Positions 7,169 to 15,100 of a stretch of 32,835 nucleotides of DNA are shown one piece after another. The notes below the pieces were generated by a model. It made no database searches. It was not told the origin of the DNA and was given only the letters and a program-made list of their open reading frames with translations. Source of the DNA: Calditrichota bacterium (GTDB lineage: Bacteria > Calditrichota > Calditrichia > Calditrichales > Calditrichaceae); assembly GCA_024278755.1 (NCBI GenBank), contig JAJRSO010000010.1, positions 1 through 32,835 on the forward strand, written 5' to 3'. How positions within the stretch are numbered: position 1 is the stretch's first letter; each line of letters begins with the position of its first letter. The translations under genes were made by a program, and so were the position numbers.

Positions 7169-8962
7169 TCATCCAAAAATTCGTTTAAAAATTGTTTTCT
7201 CTGCTACATCGTGAAATTCGGCAACAATACTTTTTTGAAAATCAAAATCAAATTTTCCGTATTCAGTAGTTTTTTCATTAGGGATTATAATTTCATCTTC
7301 ATTAAATGTCAGAATATATTGAAATCGTTTATGATTGGCATTTTCAAGATATCTGTGATAAACATAATTTATTGTATTTATTCTTGTTTTTAATGAAATA
7401 CCGTGAAAAACTCCATCGTGAATTAAAAAATCCGGTAGTTTTCTATCATTAATAATATTGTATAAAAATACCATTAAATCGTAGGCTACAATTTTTAACC
7501 GTGATTGCCCCAATGCATCAGCTTTTGGTATTTCTATTTCAATGTCAAAAGGTAATTTTTTACGATTTGCTGTTGGCTTCGGTACTATATCAAAATAAGC
7601 ATTATCATAACTTTCATCAACGAAAATAGCTTGTTTTAATATATCAATAAACAATTTTCTTAATTCTTCTACTTTACTTTCATACTCTTTTAACTCTTTT
7701 GAAATGAGTAGTTTTACTTTACTTATTGTTACATTCAAATTATTAAGCATTTCTTGATATTCATCAATTTGCTTAATTACTTGTACATTTTTTTCTAAAT
7801 CAGTTTTTTCAATAATCAATTCTTCATAAGTGTTTTTAACACTATCTAAAGCCCCTTTTTCGTCTAATGATTTATAAAAACTACTGCGTTTAATTTCCAA
7901 ATTAGAAATGTCATTTAAAACTTCATTTATAGCTTCTTGCAGTTTATCTTCTTTCTGTATTAAATATTTTTTCCTGTTTGCTAATATGTTGTTTTTGAAA
8001 TCAATTACTTCATCTAATGTTTTGGCAACCTGATTTCCGAAATTTTCAACTACTTCGTTATATATTTTACGAATTTCTTTTGTCTCGATATTCTGATTTA
8101 TATTATAACTCTCTCTTATTTTATTTAATTTATTATCTAACGAATTGTATTCAGTAAGTTTGACATTGATTAGTTTAGTTACTTCAACCAACTGCGTTTC
8201 AATATCTTTGTATTTTTCAATGAAATGATAATTATCTAAACTATTTTCAAGTAAAATAATTCTTTGGTCTATATTTATACGTTCGCTTTTATATTCTTGA
8301 ATGGATTTACCTGTTTCAATTTTAATTTTTTTCTCCGCTGTTTTTATAGCAGATGCATTCTCATCATATTCTTTTGATTGCTCGTTGTAATTAATTAAAT
8401 GTTTTGTAGGTAAATTGAGCAAGAAAAAATTATATATGGCTTTTTCTTTTACACTTGCGTTATACTTCATAAAATTTAACGGGTCAAATCTTTTCCCACT
8501 ATCTAAATCATCTTTTATGAAAAAATTAAAAATTGTTCTAAATCTTTCACCTTTAAAAAATACATCATCATTTTCTACAGATAAAAACAAATCCGATAAA
8601 ATGGTTTTAAATTCTGTTTTTTCAAATTCATCAAGTTTGCTTAATGATGTACCGAAATATATGTTCGATTTTTTATTAAAGTCTCTTTTTATAAAATATG
8701 TTTTGTTGTTAATTTCAAATTCTAAGATAATATCGTGTTCATCTTTTCGTAGAAAATCATATTTTTTATTAGAAAATATTTTCTGAGCACTATCTGAAAG
8801 AAAAGCATAGTCAATCAATCTTATTAAAGTAGATTTACCTATTCCGTTAACTCCGGTGGCTTCTTTATCACCTGAATATTTACCCAGAATAATATTAATC
8901 CCCGAATGGAATTTAAAATCTTGTAATAATAATCCTGTATTTGAAAATAATCGTTTTATCAT
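7169..8962 (-). CDS. ABC-3C-type ATPase with long coiled coil (DUF2326-like)
   Basis: The 597-residue protein begins with an SMC/RecN-like ATPase half containing the Walker A motif GVNGIGKST (37-45). A long charged coiled-coil region follows (about 190-450). The C-terminal half resumes the ATPase fold with FDIEIEIPKADALGQSRLKI and a segment ending LPDFLIHDGVFHGI, where the Walker B-like acidic residue is expected. This matches the DUF2326 ATPases of ABC-three-component (ABC-3C) conflict systems. It is expected to bind DNA or nucleoprotein ends and control the partner effector. It starts five bases after the middle-component gene and stops just before mod. It is not a transporter: it has no membrane segments. 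Confidence 0.8.
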   Translation of the reverse strand: MIKRLFSNTGLLLQDFKFHSGINIILGKYSGDKEATGVNGIGKSTLIRLIDYAFLSDSAQKIFSNKKYDFLRKDEHDIILEFEINNKTYFIKRDFNKKSNIYFGTSLSKLDEFEKTEFKTILSDLFLSVENDDVFFKGERFRTIFNFFIKDDLDSGKRFDPLNFMKYNASVKEKAIYNFFLLNLPTKHLINYNEQSKEYDENASAIKTAEKKIKIETGKSIQEYKSERINIDQRIILLENSLDNYHFIEKYKDIETQLVEVTKLINVKLTEYNSLDNKLNKIRESYNINQNIETKEIRKIYNEVVENFGNQVAKTLDEVIDFKNNILANRKKYLIQKEDKLQEAINEVLNDISNLEIKRSSFYKSLDEKGALDSVKNTYEELIIEKTDLEKNVQVIKQIDEYQEMLNNLNVTISKVKLLISKELKEYESKVEELRKLFIDILKQAIFVDESYDNAYFDIVPKPTANRKKLPFDIEIEIPKADALGQSRLKIVAYDLMVFLYNIINDRKLPDFLIHDGVFHGISLKTRINTINYVYHRYLENANHKRFQYILTFNEDEIIIPNEKTTEYGKFDFDFQKSIVAEFHDVAEKTIFKRIFG

Positions 8963-8967
8963 AGTAA

Positions 8968-9234
8968 TTACTCAAATAAATTCATTTGTTGTTTTCTTGT
9001 TCTTGGTGTTAATTTAACTTTATAGTTATCGTATTCTATTAACCCAAAACTATAAAGAAAAACCAAACTTTTTATAAACAAATCGGGTGTGCGTTTTATA
9101 TCTTTATTTAAAAAAGATTGCATAACCTTTTCTAATAACACCGTTTTTTTATGATGCTTCAGTTCCTTTATTACATCAGTTGCTACAACCAATATATTTG
9201 TGGAAAAATCGGTTTCAGGGTGTGGTAATATCAT
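8968..9234 (-). CDS. ABC-3C middle component (MC6-like)
   Basis: An 88-residue protein starting MILPHPETDFSTNILVVATD, with a C-terminal winged-helix-like part (FIKSLVFLYSFGLIEYDNYK). Size, the N-terminal pattern and the FLYxxGLIEY segment fit the small middle component that bridges the ATPase and the effector in ABC-3C systems; MC6 is the closest type I recall. The ATG overlaps the stop of the effector gene by four bases (ATGA), and the ATPase gene follows after five bases. Family assignment is from memory of the pattern and is less certain than for the ATPase. Confidence 0.7.
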   Translation of the reverse strand: MILPHPETDFSTNILVVATDVIKELKHHKKTVLLEKVMQSFLNKDIKRTPDLFIKSLVFLYSFGLIEYDNYKVKLTPRTRKQQMNLFE

Positions 9235-10115
9235 AATTTTTCTCCTTTTGTTTTACGACCTATTAAACATTGCTCAAAAAGGTAGATTAATACAGCTCTG
9301 ATATAAAATGAAAATTCATCATCATTTTCACTTGAATATTTATCTAAATACTTTTCCGTAAGTTGTTGTAAACGACTTTTAAAATCTCCTGACTTGTTAT
9401 TAAAATCATTAATAATACGAACTTTTAATTTGTTTGTATCTTCATCTTCGTATCCAAACAATAAACTTTTTATTTCATTAAAAACACCATTTTCAAAATA
9501 TATATCGTACTCTTGAAAAACGTTGTCTATATCTTCTTGATTATAATTCAGGCTTACTTTATCAGAAAAGTATATTTGTTTTTTATATTCAATATTTTTA
9601 TCAGTAAAAGAAGTATCTTTAATCAAATCTTCAATTATCTCTTTTAGATAATCTTGTGCAAATAGTTCTTTTTCAACATTTAAGTAATTACCTATTTCCC
9701 TTTTCTGAAAACTTGATAATTCTTCAATAAATTGCAAAATATTTTTCAATCCTATTTGAGTTGTGTCTTTTTTTAAAGATTGTATTTTAGAAATTGCCCA
9801 CTCAGGAATATCATTGTTTGTAACAAACATCCAATTATTATATTTATCTTTCCAAAATTCTGAATATGAACTAAAATCATCTTCGATTTTTTCTAAATAT
9901 CTTTTTTTATCTATTTTTTCGGGACCATAACAAGCTATAATAGTTTCTTTGTCCACAATAATACCATCAGCACCTTTGTCTTTAATATCTCTTGGTGGGA
10001 TATAGTTCTCAGCACCATATCGAAACATAAATAATTTTGTTATGAAGTTCTGGAACTCATATTTGAACAAAGATTGTATTTGTATTTTTAAACTATTATA
10101 TAATGGTTTATTCAT
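9231..10115 (-). CDS. ABC-3C effector with nuclease-like N-terminal domain
   Basis: The 294-residue protein has an N-terminal restriction-endonuclease-like fold (about 1-110): FQNFITKLFMFRYG, then KGADGIIVDKETIIACYGPE. The pattern GxDG...CYxPE is the one I associate with the N-terminal domain of ABC-3C effectors. The usual PD-(D/E)XK lysine is not visible where expected, so activity may be altered or lost. The C-terminal part is helical and acidic, and probably binds the middle component. The gene start overlaps the res stop by eight bases and its stop overlaps the next start by four, so res, effector, middle component and ATPase form one coupled unit. Confidence 0.65.
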   Translation of the reverse strand: MNKPLYNSLKIQIQSLFKYEFQNFITKLFMFRYGAENYIPPRDIKDKGADGIIVDKETIIACYGPEKIDKKRYLEKIEDDFSSYSEFWKDKYNNWMFVTNNDIPEWAISKIQSLKKDTTQIGLKNILQFIEELSSFQKREIGNYLNVEKELFAQDYLKEIIEDLIKDTSFTDKNIEYKKQIYFSDKVSLNYNQEDIDNVFQEYDIYFENGVFNEIKSLLFGYEDEDTNKLKVRIINDFNNKSGDFKSRLQQLTEKYLDKYSSENDDEFSFYIRAVLIYLFEQCLIGRKTKGEKL

Positions 10116-13008
10116 TGAAAAAATCTTTTATTTTTAAACTAAGTTTACTTAAATTGGCAGTTATATCTTCATTATCTACAAGATATAAAAAATCAAATTT
10201 GTTATATCCGAATTTATCTTTATTCTGCTCTAAAAATTCTGTTTCTACAAACTTTCGCTTTTTTTGAAAAACAGGGTCGTTTTCAAAACCTTTTCCTTTT
10301 GTTTCAATGATAAGAGCTTTATGTATCTCATTTTCTTTTCGCTTAATTATTAGAAAGTCGGTTGTATATTTCCCTATATTTTTCCAATAATTATTTTCTT
10401 TTGCGAAGCATTTTATTATAAACTCTGTTAAACCACGTTCACCGTTATAATAAATTTCTAAATCATTGTTTTTAAAGTCAGATAGATTGAGCGTTTTTTG
10501 TAAAATTTCTTTTTCAAATCCGCTTTGTTTAAAATCGTAAGGTAAATAATGAAATGTATTATCCTTGCTTTTTATGGCAGATGAATAATCAAATTGTTTT
10601 TTAAAATCATCAAATGAAATTACCATAGCTTCCATTCCTGCCTGAACAAGACCTTGTTTCATAATCTCATAAGATTTCTCTACTTCTGAATTGTCAATTT
10701 CTGTGGGATTACCACTTTTATCTAATTCAAGTATTTTTGAAACATCCTTTTCTATTGGAAACAATTTGTCGTTTTGCTCAACCGATTTTAAATTGTCAAC
10801 AATTAGTAAATCTGCATCTTGCTTTAATACTTCACTTTTGGTTTGTAATTGTCGTTTTATGCTAAAAGCAATTCTAATTTGTGAGTTTATTTGATACAAA
10901 TCGTAAAGCTCATTAAAGTAAAGATGATTATCTTTTTTGAAAGTTATTTTTTGAAAAAGAAAATTTAGCTCTTTTACGTAATTGTTTAAATCTGAAACAG
11001 TTATTTTATTGTAACTTTCTTTTGATATTTCAAATAACCACCTATTAAAATTGGCAAAATTTGTTCCTGTTTGTTCTATCATTTTTATATCAGCATCGTC
11101 AATATTGCTAAGTTCGCTTGTTTTGATTAATGCAGATTGTTTGTAATTATCAATTTCTTTAAGTAAAGTTTCTAATTTCTTTTTAGTATTTGGCTTTTCT
11201 TCTTCGTTTATAGAATTGTATGTTATTTGAAGTTGGTAAAATTCAACTTTTGGCAGTTGTAAATGTTCTATTCTTGAAAAACGCTCAACTTGTTCAGGTT
11301 CAATTTTTTTGTCAAGTTTATTTAATTCTTCAATACTTGTTTGTTGTTCTTTTTTAAGTTGTTCATTTAATACCTTTGCATTGTATTCGTTAAGCCAAAT
11401 TCTTGCTGTTTCGTGTTTACCTTTGTCAACTTGCCTTAAACATCTACAAGAAGTTTGCAAAACCATATTTTTAGGACTATCTCCTTTTTGCGAAAGAATA
11501 ATCGCTGTTAAACTTGGGCTGTCCCAACCTTCTTTTCCTATTTGCACAAGTAAAACATATCTTTTTTTTGTTGCAGAAATGGTTTTAGGAACATCAAGCG
11601 TATTAAAAAGCAATTCGTTTTCAGCAGGTAGTTTATATTTTTTATTTCCCTTATGATAACGAAGTATTTCATCAGGATTTATTTTTAAAGTTCCTGTTAG
11701 GTATGGATAAACTTCTTCTTCAAGGCTTTCTATATTGCTACAATAAATAGCAATTTTTGCAATATTTCCATTTTCGTAAACTTTGTTTTTATAATGTTTA
11801 TTAAAATCTTTAATGCCCTTTTCAATTACTTGAAATTTATCAAGATTTTGAGCAATTTTTACTTTTGGTGTTTTAAGAAAATTATTAATCGCTGTTACAA
11901 GAGGATAATAATAAACCGTATTTGTTATTTGAGAAAACTTAAAAAAGGCTGTTTCAGTTACATTTATTTTATCTGCCTTTGACAAATAAGGTGTACCTGA
12001 AAAACCGAGAACAGTAGTTATGTTTCCTGTTTCTTGCCAATTATTTACAACTTGTCTTAATTTTATATCACCGTCTGTTGCGTGATGCACTTCGTCAATT
12101 AAGATTGATAAATTTGGAATTTTTCCAATCAGGTTTCTAAGCTCATTTGCGTATTTATCTTTTTCGTCTTCCGATTTCTCAAACAATTCTTGCTGAGCAT
12201 CAAGGTAAGTCCGATTTAAGATTACTTTTTCAGCATTTACAACAAATACTTGTCCGAATGGATTTGGCAAACAGTGATTTACCTTTTGAGCATTTGGATT
12301 TTCAGCCTTATTGCTTTTGCTCGCTGTTTTTGCTTGGTCAAGTATTTCAAATTTTAATAACTGCTTTATTTTACTTGCCGATGGTTCTGGTAGAACCCAA
12401 CTTGGGTCAAATTTTTCAATTGTTTTTAAACTTGGAACAATTGATGATTTTAAGCCCGAAGGGATTAAAACAAGAAAATTATGTGCAAAGTTTTTATTAT
12501 CAGGTTCATTATCTGCAAAATATAAGTCAAGATAAATCATTGAAGCCATTAAGAATGTTTTACCTGCTCCCATAGGCAAACTCATAAGATAGTCGGCATA
12601 GTTTACATTGTAAAAAATTCGTTTAATTATTTCTTCATATTCAATATTTTCAGGTTGTTCTATGATTAGTTTTTCAAGCTCTGGGAGTAGTGTTGTTTTT
12701 CCGTTTTTTTGTCTTGTAAAGTCAAATAATGCTAATGCCGATTTATTCTTTGAAAGAAAATCTCTTGTATTTTGATTTATATTTAATTTTGACAAATCAG
12801 TTCCATTTGTAAAAAATCCTTCTGCGAATAATTGCCAAAGGGGTTTATTTTCTCCTTTAATTTTAAGAAACAAATATGTTTCAATTGCTTGAATTTGAGT
12901 GTCTCGTAATTCTCCTTTCTTACGTATGTATTTTACAAGGTCTTTTACGCTACAATCGTCTGATTGTAACCACTCAATAGTTTTATATTTAATTATATTA
13001 TTTAACAT
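10108..13008 (-). CDS. res: Type III restriction-modification system endonuclease subunit Res
   Basis: This protein has about 966 residues, with an SF2 helicase core followed by a nuclease domain. Visible motifs are Walker A PMGAGKT (about 145-151), DEVHH (305-309), SGTP (337-340), the segment GKEGWDSPSL, and QTSCRCLRQ (518-526, motif VI arginine finger). Near the C-terminus YTTDFLIIKR and, after a short gap, ALIIETKG give the PD-(D/E)XK order D...ExK. It cleaves DNA, with Mod, when sites are unmethylated. The ATG at 13008 is preferred because GAGAGAAAG precedes it; a TTG at 13023 is the alternative. The start overlaps the XRE gene by 11 bases. Its usual partner mod lies three genes downstream, separated by the ABC-3C genes. 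Confidence 0.9.
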   Translation of the reverse strand: MLNNIIKYKTIEWLQSDDCSVKDLVKYIRKKGELRDTQIQAIETYLFLKIKGENKPLWQLFAEGFFTNGTDLSKLNINQNTRDFLSKNKSALALFDFTRQKNGKTTLLPELEKLIIEQPENIEYEEIIKRIFYNVNYADYLMSLPMGAGKTFLMASMIYLDLYFADNEPDNKNFAHNFLVLIPSGLKSSIVPSLKTIEKFDPSWVLPEPSASKIKQLLKFEILDQAKTASKSNKAENPNAQKVNHCLPNPFGQVFVVNAEKVILNRTYLDAQQELFEKSEDEKDKYANELRNLIGKIPNLSILIDEVHHATDGDIKLRQVVNNWQETGNITTVLGFSGTPYLSKADKINVTETAFFKFSQITNTVYYYPLVTAINNFLKTPKVKIAQNLDKFQVIEKGIKDFNKHYKNKVYENGNIAKIAIYCSNIESLEEEVYPYLTGTLKINPDEILRYHKGNKKYKLPAENELLFNTLDVPKTISATKKRYVLLVQIGKEGWDSPSLTAIILSQKGDSPKNMVLQTSCRCLRQVDKGKHETARIWLNEYNAKVLNEQLKKEQQTSIEELNKLDKKIEPEQVERFSRIEHLQLPKVEFYQLQITYNSINEEEKPNTKKKLETLLKEIDNYKQSALIKTSELSNIDDADIKMIEQTGTNFANFNRWLFEISKESYNKITVSDLNNYVKELNFLFQKITFKKDNHLYFNELYDLYQINSQIRIAFSIKRQLQTKSEVLKQDADLLIVDNLKSVEQNDKLFPIEKDVSKILELDKSGNPTEIDNSEVEKSYEIMKQGLVQAGMEAMVISFDDFKKQFDYSSAIKSKDNTFHYLPYDFKQSGFEKEILQKTLNLSDFKNNDLEIYYNGERGLTEFIIKCFAKENNYWKNIGKYTTDFLIIKRKENEIHKALIIETKGKGFENDPVFQKKRKFVETEFLEQNKDKFGYNKFDFLYLVDNEDITANLSKLSLKIKDFFNE

Positions 13009-13201
13009 TCTGCTTTCTCTCAATTAATAAATCTTTCACTTCAACATCAAGTATTTCCGCAATTCTATAAAGCACTTCAAGTCTCGGTTGTTGCCGATTT
13101 TGAACATATGAGTTGACCATATTAAAACTTTTTTCAAGTTTCTCAGCCAACCAAGTTTGCTTAATTCCTTTTTCTTCTAATACTTCTTTTATTCTATTCA
13201 T
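12998..13201 (-). CDS. XRE-family helix-turn-helix regulator
   Basis: A 67-residue single-domain protein starting MNRIKEVLEEKGIKQTWLAE, with the five-helix HTH pattern (KQTWLAEKLEKSFNMVNSYV as the HTH core and LYRIAEILDVEVKDLL as the last helices). This is the size and form of controller proteins that time expression of restriction-modification genes. The ATG at 13201 is preferred because AAGG lies about five bases upstream; ATGs at 13216 and 13213 are possible. It is the first gene of the operon and overlaps res. Palindromes at 13246-13275, in front of it, may be its operators. The control role is inferred from position. Confidence 0.85.
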   Translation of the reverse strand: MNRIKEVLEEKGIKQTWLAEKLEKSFNMVNSYVQNRQQPRLEVLYRIAEILDVEVKDLLIERKQNVK

Positions 13202-13245
13202 TGTGCCTTGCATCAATTCAAAAATTTGTTTGCTAAAATATAAAA

Positions 13246-13275
13246 ATATAACTTCTTATATCTTATTTTTCAAGA
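13246..13275. promoter_or_regulatory. Candidate operators for the XRE regulator
   Basis: Two adjacent palindromes lie 45-75 bases in front of the XRE start: ATATAACTTCTTATAT (13246-13261, perfect 6-base arms) and TCTTATTTTTCAAGA (13261-13275, 4-base arms). The region is AT-rich, so chance palindromes are not excluded, but the position fits autoregulation of the restriction operon. Confidence 0.4.
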
Positions 13276-13458
13276 TATTTTTCTAACAATTTATATTATG
13301 TCTAAAACTCAACTGTGGGTTGAAAAAATAGCTCTTTTGGTTTTTTAGTGTTGATATTTTGCGTGTCGGCAAAAAACCAAATGTGCTATTTGTGTGGTGG
13401 GTTTTGCTTCTCTTTTGTAGCAAATTTGTCATTCCATTTTCATTCTTCCTGCTTGCCC

Positions 13459-13504
13459 ATAACGTCCCAATATACCTATTGTATATAGCGGGACTATATG
13501 TTAT
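13459..13504. other. attI-like site beside the recombinase gene
   Basis: ATAACGTCCC (13459-13468) faces GGGAC (13490-13494), then TATAT and GTTAT (13500-13504). This makes a short inverted site with the same AAC...GTT ends as the larger cassette sites. The junction to the first cassette is predicted between 13463 and 13462, with minus-strand G|TTATGGGC. It lies about 40 bases in front of the recombinase start, where integrons carry attI. Its short length differs from the 130-140 bp sites of the cassettes. Confidence 0.55.
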
Positions 13505-13542
13505 ATTTTATTATTTATATTACGAAAGATAAAATAATATAT

Positions 13543-14385
13543 ATGAAAAGACAAGAAATTATAGAGAAGTTCAATAAGCAAATTTGTATCGAAAACTATT
13601 CGGATCAAACGATTAAGAATTATTTATCTGTATTAAAACTGTTTTTAGAATGGGTTGAAAAATCTAAATTAAAAAAAGTGGATGAAAACGAAATTCAAAA
13701 TTATCTCTATTATTGTAAGACCGAGAAAAAATACTCCTACTCAACAATGAAGCAAGTTATTGCAACCATTGGGTTTTTATATAAAAAGGTTTTTTGTCAG
13801 CCACTTCCCAAAGCATTGGATATAAAATTACGAAAACCAACCCATTTACCAACGGTATTATCCATAGGAGAAATATCCAAAATCCTTAAAGTAACAAATA
13901 ATTTAAAACACAAAACCATTTTGATATTAATTTATTCGGGTGGTTTGCGTCTTGGAGAGTTAATTAATTTAAAAATAAGCGATATAGATTCGGAAGCAAT
14001 GAAAATACATATAAGAGGAGCAAAAGGAAAAAAAGACAGATATATTATGCTGTCTGAAAATGTATTGACTTTATTAAGAGCATATTATAAAGCCTACACG
14101 CCAAAAGAATATATTTTTGAAGGACAAAAGGGCGGCCGGTATAGTCCGCAAAGTGTTCAGTCGGCCTTTAAATCCGCTCTTAAAAGATCCGGAATAAAAA
14201 AGAAAGCCACCGTCCATACGCTTCGCCACAGTTTTGCCACACATCTTCTGGACGAAGGAACCGATATTCGCTATATTCAGGAACTATTGGGCCACAAACG
14301 GCTAGAAACCACTCAGATTTATACCCATATTTCTTCCTATTCCATCAATAAAATTAAAAGCCCCGCGGATAAGTTAAAAATATAA
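13543..14385 (+). CDS. Tyrosine recombinase, integron-integrase-like but lacking the IntI insertion
   Basis: The 280-residue protein has an N-terminal core-binding domain (about 1-95) and a catalytic domain with the tyrosine recombinase residues: R in SGGLRLGELINL, K in GAKGKKDRY, HTLRHSFATHL (H-x-x-R), LLGH and the nucleophile tyrosine in TTQIYTH. The C-terminal IKSPADKL resembles the end of IntI proteins. The roughly 20-residue extra domain of true integron integrases, between the lysine and the HxxR box, is absent, as in XerC/D. The ATG at 13543 is preferred; the frame is open from 13498 but that start overlaps the att-like site. Codon and base use change from AT-rich to G+C-richer near 14125. 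It reads away from the cassette genes and probably inserts and excises them. Confidence 0.85.
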   Translation: MKRQEIIEKFNKQICIENYSDQTIKNYLSVLKLFLEWVEKSKLKKVDENEIQNYLYYCKTEKKYSYSTMKQVIATIGFLYKKVFCQPLPKALDIKLRKPTHLPTVLSIGEISKILKVTNNLKHKTILILIYSGGLRLGELINLKISDIDSEAMKIHIRGAKGKKDRYIMLSENVLTLLRAYYKAYTPKEYIFEGQKGGRYSPQSVQSAFKSALKRSGIKKKATVHTLRHSFATHLLDEGTDIRYIQELLGHKRLETTQIYTHISSYSINKIKSPADKLKI

Positions 14386-14395
14386 ACATTTGCCC

Positions 14396-14653
14396 CTATT
14401 TAAACCGTTCCGGCTTAAAATCCAGCGTATCGATAAAACGCTTTTTGCGGTTAGGATTACCCAGTTCGGCCACATTCTTAAATCCCGGATCGTCATCAGA
14501 TTTGTAAAATTCGACCTCTTCATTGGAGCAACTGCCGCAATCTTCGTCGCTGCTGCAACCGCCGAGGTTCTGTTTTTTCTTCCCGAAAAACTGACCCAGC
14601 GAAAGCAGCGCGAAAGCTACCGCCATTACGATTAATCCAAGTAAAAATTCCAT
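14396..14653 (-). CDS. Small Cys-rich membrane protein (NqrM/DUF539-like)
   Basis: An 85-residue protein with one N-terminal membrane helix (MEFLLGLIVMAVAFALLSLG), a short basic stretch (GKKKQ) and a Cys cluster CSSDEDCGSC. This resembles the NqrM (DUF539) pattern, in which a membrane helix is followed by clustered cysteines that may bind iron for Na+-NQR assembly. No nqr genes are in the window, and the remainder (acidic, then KRFIDTLDFKPERFK) is not diagnostic. AAGGGGGG lies six bases before the ATG. It is convergent with the recombinase gene and is the first gene with clearly chromosomal base composition. Other Cys-rich anchors, such as FeoB-associated proteins, are possible. Confidence 0.6.
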   Translation of the reverse strand: MEFLLGLIVMAVAFALLSLGQFFGKKKQNLGGCSSDEDCGSCSNEEVEFYKSDDDPGFKNVAELGNPNRKKRFIDTLDFKPERFK

Positions 14654-15100
14654 ATTGCCCCCCTTGCGAAGCCTTAACGGACTCGAAAGGTTTATATTGT
14701 TTGTTCTGCAATCTTTTTGAGGCGTTCATGATTGCGTTAACTTTACGAACCAAAAAAGACACTTTATCGATCCTTGCGGGTAAAAACGAACAAAAAAAGA
14801 ATAGCCCTGGATTGCTACAGAGAAACACCGATTTAAAAACACACCTAGGGGTGCTCTCGAATTCTTGAAATTGATTTTGCTTATTCTTACTCGTTTACCA
14901 CGCGCTTGTTTTGTATCTGTTGAAAGCAGGCGCTGAACGCTTTATTCTGTATTTATAAACCACGCCGTCAAAAGATAAAAAACCGGCAATGCTTCTTTAC
15001 TGTTTCATTTGCGAAAATCCGTGTAAATTCGCGGCAAATCGTTAAACTACCTTATCCATAAATTTTAGATAGAATCCGGTAGGCTTGCCATGGTTTACGC
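14654..15100. other. Gene-poor intergenic region
   Basis: About 450 bases without a convincing gene. A minus-strand frame crosses part of it but has no ribosome site and overlaps the Cys-rich gene. A short motif AAATCCGTGTAAATTCGCGG near 15017 resembles one arm of the inverted repeat near 23973. No RNA gene was recognised. Confidence 0.5.

Larger units (their letters stand above)
1..14385. mobile_element. Integron-like cassette array with its own tyrosine recombinase
   Basis: All cassette genes are on the minus strand and point away from the plus-strand recombinase at 13543-14385, which is the layout of an integron. Proposed cassettes, running right to left, are 13462-4862, 4861-3256, 3255-173 and 172 to beyond the left edge. 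At every boundary the plus strand reads AACG, so the minus strand has the integron-type G|TT junction. Each complete cassette ends in a 130-140 bp imperfect inverted repeat. The first 13 bases of each cassette nearly match the reverse complement of its own end (11/13, 12/13 and 11/13). The cassettes carry DNA methylases, restriction and anti-phage-type genes. The left limit is outside the window. Calling this an integron is an inference, because the recombinase lacks the IntI-specific insertion. Confidence 0.7.

Noticed and set aside
1-14385. Insertion sequence or transposon carrying the defence genes
   Set aside because: No transposase, terminal inverted repeats of IS type or target-site duplications were seen; the tyrosine recombinase with its site family explains the layout better.
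14520-14828. Minus-strand frame of 102 residues near the Cys-rich gene
   Set aside because: It overlaps the better supported 85-residue gene in another frame, has no ribosome site and shows no family pattern.
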